64,000 bases of DNA from Pseudomonadota bacterium (GTDB taxonomy: Bacteria; Pseudomonadota; Gammaproteobacteria; Burkholderiales; Rhodocyclaceae): assembly GCA_018241725.1 (NCBI GenBank), contig JAFEDI010000138.1, forward strand, positions 124,001-188,000. The letters are read 5' to 3'. This document shows positions 61,097 to 64,000 of this stretch, in pieces. The position numbers and the translations under genes were made by a program. Each line of letters opens with the position of its first letter. Within the stretch, counting starts at the first letter, position 1. Under the pieces are notes generated by a model. It was not told the origin of the DNA, did no database searches, and was given only the letters and a program-made list of their open reading frames with translations.

Positions 61097-61543
61097 TTAC
61101 TCGCCCAGCGTCACCTTCCGCCGCAGCACCACCGGCTTGCCGCCGGCGCTCTTCTTGACCAGCCAGTGGGCCAGCGCGGAATCCAGGTAATCGGCGTGGC
61201 CGGGGAACCAACGCGCCAACTCGGCCGCAAACTCGCGGCCGATCTCCAGGTTGCCTGCCGCCACCAGCGGCTCGACCTCGCGGGCCGAAGCCAGCACCGC
61301 GTTGTGGTCGTCCACGTGGCAGTCGGTAGCCGGGAAATCGCTCGCCTCCATCCACGCTTTCTCGTCGGCAAAGTGTTTCTCTGCATGCTCGACAAAGGCC
61401 CGCACGCGGCTGGCCAGCTCGGCGTCGGTACAGGTGAGCATCGCGTTCACCACGTCCACGAACTCCCGGTGGGTGTCATCCATCGGCGTGTAGCCGAGCA
61501 GGTAATTGTCCGTCCAGGGCAGGCCGCCCGTTTCGTCGCTCAT
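61097..61543 (-). CDS. Bacteriohemerythrin
   Basis: A 148-aa hemerythrin that binds O2 at a di-iron site. Ligand residues sit in the expected order: H25 (MDDTHREF), H57 and E61 (EKHFADEKAWM), H76 and H80 (CHVDDHNAV), H116 and D121 (GHADYLDSALAHW). It begins LPWTDNYLLGYTPMDDTH, the standard 'W...Y..G....D..H' opening. Likely roles are oxygen sensing or delivery in a microaerobic lifestyle. No fused MCP or GGDEF domain is present. Confidence 0.95.
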   Translation of the reverse strand: MSDETGGLPWTDNYLLGYTPMDDTHREFVDVVNAMLTCTDAELASRVRAFVEHAEKHFADEKAWMEASDFPATDCHVDDHNAVLASAREVEPLVAAGNLEIGREFAAELARWFPGHADYLDSALAHWLVKKSAGGKPVVLRRKVTLGE

Positions 61544-61653
61544 TGCTGTCTCCGTTTGATCTTGTGTTGTGCTTTACGGCCTCAGTATCCCAGAGCGGCC
61601 AGTTCCTTGACCAGTTAGGGCAAGCCTCGACCGCACACAGCGGCCGGCGCCGC

Positions 61654-63114
61654 TCACGGCCGCTGGCCGCCCATGCACAGGTACTTGATCTCCAGGTACT
61701 CGTCGATGCCGTGGCGAGAGCCTTCCCGGCCGACGCCGGATTCCTTGACCCCGCCGAAAGGCGCCATCTCGTTGGAGATCATCCCCTCGTTGATGCCCAC
61801 CATGCCGTATTCCAGCGCCTCGGCGACGCGCCACACGCGGTGGATGTCGCGGGAATAGAAGTAGGCCGCCAGGCCGTAGGGCGTGTCGTTGGCCAGTGCA
61901 ATGGCCTCCTCCTCTGTCGAGAAGCGGAACAGCGGCGCCACCGGGCCGAAGATCTCCTCGCGGGCGATGCGCATGTCGGCGGTGATGCCCGCCAGCACCG
62001 TGGGCGTGTAGAACAAGCCGCCGCGCGGGTGCGGCACCCCGCCGGTGACGATGTGCGCGCCTTTGGCAAGCGCATCGCAGACCAGGCCTTCGACCTTGGC
62101 AAGGGCGGCGGCGTTGATCAGCGGGCCGACCTGGGCGCCGGCGGCCAGGCCATCGTCCACCTGCAGCGCGGCGGCGGCCTCGGCCAGGCGGGCCGCAAAG
62201 GCGTCGTAGATGCCGTCCTGCACCAGGATGCGGTTGGCACACACGCAGGTCTGGCCGGCATTGCGGTACTTGGAGGCCATCGCACCGGTCACCGCGGCGT
62301 CCAGGTCGGCGTCGTCGAAGACGATGAAGGGCGCGTTGCCGCCGAGCTCCAGCGACAGCCGCTTGACCGTGTCGGCGCACTCGGCCATCAGGCGCTTGCC
62401 GACCGGCGTGGAGCCGGTGAAGGACAGCTTGCGCACCACCGGGCTGGCGGTGAGCACGCCGCCGACCGCTGCCGGTCGCGCGGTGGTGACAACGTTCAGC
62501 ACGCCGGCCGGAATGCCGGCCCGCTGGGCCAGTTCGGCCAGCGCCAGCGCGCACAGGGGCGTCGCCTCGGCCGGCTTGACCACCGAGGTACAACCGGCCG
62601 CCAGCGCCGGCGCCACCTTGCGGGTGATCATCGCGATCGGGAAATTCCACGGCGTGATCGCCGCGGTGACGCCAACCGGCTGGCGGATGGCGATGAGGCG
62701 CTTGTCCGGCGTCGGCGCCGGGATCGTCTCGCCATACACGCGCTTGCCCTCCTCGGCGAACCACTCGACGAAAGACGCGCCGTAGGCCACCTCCCCGCGC
62801 GCCTCGGCCAGCGGCTTGCCCTGTTCGCTGGTCATCAGGAGCGCCAGGTCTTCCTGGTTGGCCAGGATCAGCTCGTACCAGCGGCGCAGCAGCACCGCCC
62901 GATCCTTGGCCGAGCGGGCACGCCAGGCTGGCAGCGCCCGCGCCGCGGCATCGATGGCCTGCTCAGTCTCGTCGGCCCCCATGTCGGGCACCCGGGCGAT
63001 CTCGGCGCCGGTGGACGGATTCACCACTGCATGAGTCGCCCCATTGAGCGCATCGGTCCAGGCACCGTCGATGAAAGCCTGCTGACGCAGCAGGGACATG
63101 TCCTTGAGTTTCAT
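61654..63114 (-). CDS. gabD: Aldehyde dehydrogenase, succinate-semialdehyde type
   Basis: A 486-aa NAD(P)-dependent aldehyde dehydrogenase. The catalytic cysteine is in NAGQTCVCANRI, with the second cysteine two residues later as in GabD-type succinate-semialdehyde dehydrogenases. The general-base glutamate is in LSLELGGNAPFIVFDDADLD, the cofactor site is SFTGSTPVGKRL and ITPWNFPIAMI, and the end is SGVGREGSRHGIDEYLEIKYLCMGG. No gabT is adjacent. The start at ATG 63114 has AGGAAAA upstream and diverges from the response-regulator gene. Confidence 0.93.
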   Translation of the reverse strand: MKLKDMSLLRQQAFIDGAWTDALNGATHAVVNPSTGAEIARVPDMGADETEQAIDAAARALPAWRARSAKDRAVLLRRWYELILANQEDLALLMTSEQGKPLAEARGEVAYGASFVEWFAEEGKRVYGETIPAPTPDKRLIAIRQPVGVTAAITPWNFPIAMITRKVAPALAAGCTSVVKPAEATPLCALALAELAQRAGIPAGVLNVVTTARPAAVGGVLTASPVVRKLSFTGSTPVGKRLMAECADTVKRLSLELGGNAPFIVFDDADLDAAVTGAMASKYRNAGQTCVCANRILVQDGIYDAFAARLAEAAAALQVDDGLAAGAQVGPLINAAALAKVEGLVCDALAKGAHIVTGGVPHPRGGLFYTPTVLAGITADMRIAREEIFGPVAPLFRFSTEEEAIALANDTPYGLAAYFYSRDIHRVWRVAEALEYGMVGINEGMISNEMAPFGGVKESGVGREGSRHGIDEYLEIKYLCMGGQRP

Positions 63115-63246
63115 TATTTTCCTTTCGCGAGATGCAAGCGCATTAGCACATGCAGCGAATGTGATACACGCACTCTTTCCGTGCACGTCACCCGGTTAAA
63201 ATCGGTGTCGATTGTCCAACGAGAAGAAACGCAAGGAAACAGTGCC

Positions 63247-64000
63247 ATGCACAGATATGCTCCCGGCAGGACCGACGCACAAGGCCAGGTGGTCGATGAA
63301 GGCGAAGAACCCGGCGGCCGCGTGCTGGTCGTGGACGACGAGAGAGTCACCCGTGCCCTCCACCGCGCCATCCTGGCCCAGCAGTTCGACGTGCTGACGG
63401 CCTCCTCCGGCAGCGAGGCACTGGAACTGTGCGCCGGACAGACGCCGGACCTGATCGTGCTGGACGTGGAGATGCCCGGCACCGACGGCTACGAGACCTG
63501 CCGCCGCCTGCGTGCCTTCACCAGCCTGCCGATCATCTTCGTCACCGGGCACCAGTCCCTCGAAGAACACCTGAAGGCCTTCGACGCCGGTGGCACCGAC
63601 CTGATCACCAAGCCGGTGAATGCCGACATCTTCAAGCGCAAGATCGCCGTGGCGATCCGCCAGTACCGCGCCACCATCGCGCTGGCGGAGGAAAAAAAGG
63701 CACTGGAACGGATGGCGATGGGCTTCCTGTCGAGTGTCAGCCAGACGGGCATCCTGCTCGGCTTCATGCGCAAGAGCATCGCCAGCCACGACTACCGCGC
63801 GCTGGCCGACAGCCTGCTGTCCGCGATCCAGGATCTCGGCCTCAAATCCTGCGTGCTGGTCCGTCATGCGGACGGTGCAGCCACTGCGGTCACCGACCAC
63901 GGCGAGCCCACCGAGCTGGAGCAGTCCATCCTCGACCACGTCTCCGAAATGGGCCGCCTGTTCCAGTTCAAGCGGCGCATAGTCGTGAACTACGACCGGG
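63247..64000 (+). CDS. Response regulator, partial at window end
   Basis: The first 251 residues of a larger response regulator. The receiver domain covers about 25-145: DD at 30-31 (VLVVDDERV), phospho-acceptor D73 (IVLDVEMPG), T100 (IFVTGHQ) and K122 (ITKPVN). A coiled segment (AEEKKALERMAMGFLSSVSQTG) follows, then the start of an output region (IQDLGLKSCVLVRHADGA) that resembles sensor-like domains in related regulators rather than a DNA-binding domain. The frame is open to the last base. A TTAAAAT-containing promoter-like stretch near 63194 and AAGGAAA precede the ATG at 63247. Confidence 0.85.
   Translation, partial: MHRYAPGRTDAQGQVVDEGEEPGGRVLVVDDERVTRALHRAILAQQFDVLTASSGSEALELCAGQTPDLIVLDVEMPGTDGYETCRRLRAFTSLPIIFVTGHQSLEEHLKAFDAGGTDLITKPVNADIFKRKIAVAIRQYRATIALAEEKKALERMAMGFLSSVSQTGILLGFMRKSIASHDYRALADSLLSAIQDLGLKSCVLVRHADGAATAVTDHGEPTELEQSILDHVSEMGRLFQFKRRIVVNYDR

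Overview
The window is a GC-rich bacterial chromosome segment. Housekeeping genes (murB, queF, polA, sppA, dapF, ruvA/ruvB, rlmI), a DUF2782 gene beside polA, a DUF484 gene after dapF, and many sensor kinases, diguanylate cyclases and response regulators point to a Betaproteobacterium. Rhodocyclales (Azospira, Azonexus or Thauera-like) is my best guess; genus cannot be read from this sequence.

Region 1 (1-11214) is the adaptation end of a type I-C CRISPR-Cas locus: the 3' end of cas7, then cas4, cas1, cas2, a leader and one very large array that I counted as 111 repeats and 110 spacers. An antitoxin-toxin pair lies antisense between cas7 and cas4, splitting interference genes from adaptation genes.

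Region 2 (11215-12095) has no convincing intact gene. It holds possible gene debris and GC-rich DNA in which TCGCGA recurs, partly at a 21-bp period.

Region 3 (12096-32158) is mostly core chromosome: a PhnD-like binding protein coupled to a GGDEF/EAL protein, an alpha/beta hydrolase, murB-queF, a response regulator overlapping an mltB-type transglycosylase, polA, a LOG-family gene, sppA, a CoA-binding gene with dapF, a DUF484 gene ending inside a 124-bp palindrome, and rlmI.

Region 4 (32155-44289) has a long minus-strand run (UbiA-type prenyltransferase, HAD, secreted protein, GST, ruvA, AI-2E-type permease, ruvB). On the plus strand follow an O-antigen-ligase-like protein with a large insert, a frameshifted thiolase remnant, 3-hydroxyacyl-CoA dehydrogenase, enoyl-CoA hydratase and a TPR-glycosyltransferase.

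Region 5 (44378-60367) is an accessory metabolic island. Two related hybrid histidine kinases flank a nine-gene Nit1C-type nitrilase cluster (47350-55320) and a MocR/GntR regulator. Three matching ATTGxATGCATxCAAT dyads lie upstream of the cluster, in the gap, and upstream of the regulator, suggesting a local regulatory circuit. Nit1C clusters have been tied elsewhere to nitrogen starvation and cyanide assimilation; the product of the pathway is not known to me.

Region 6 (60625-64000) holds a small unknown protein, a bacteriohemerythrin, a succinate-semialdehyde-type dehydrogenase and a response regulator cut off by the window end. I saw no rRNA, tRNA or complete insertion sequence.
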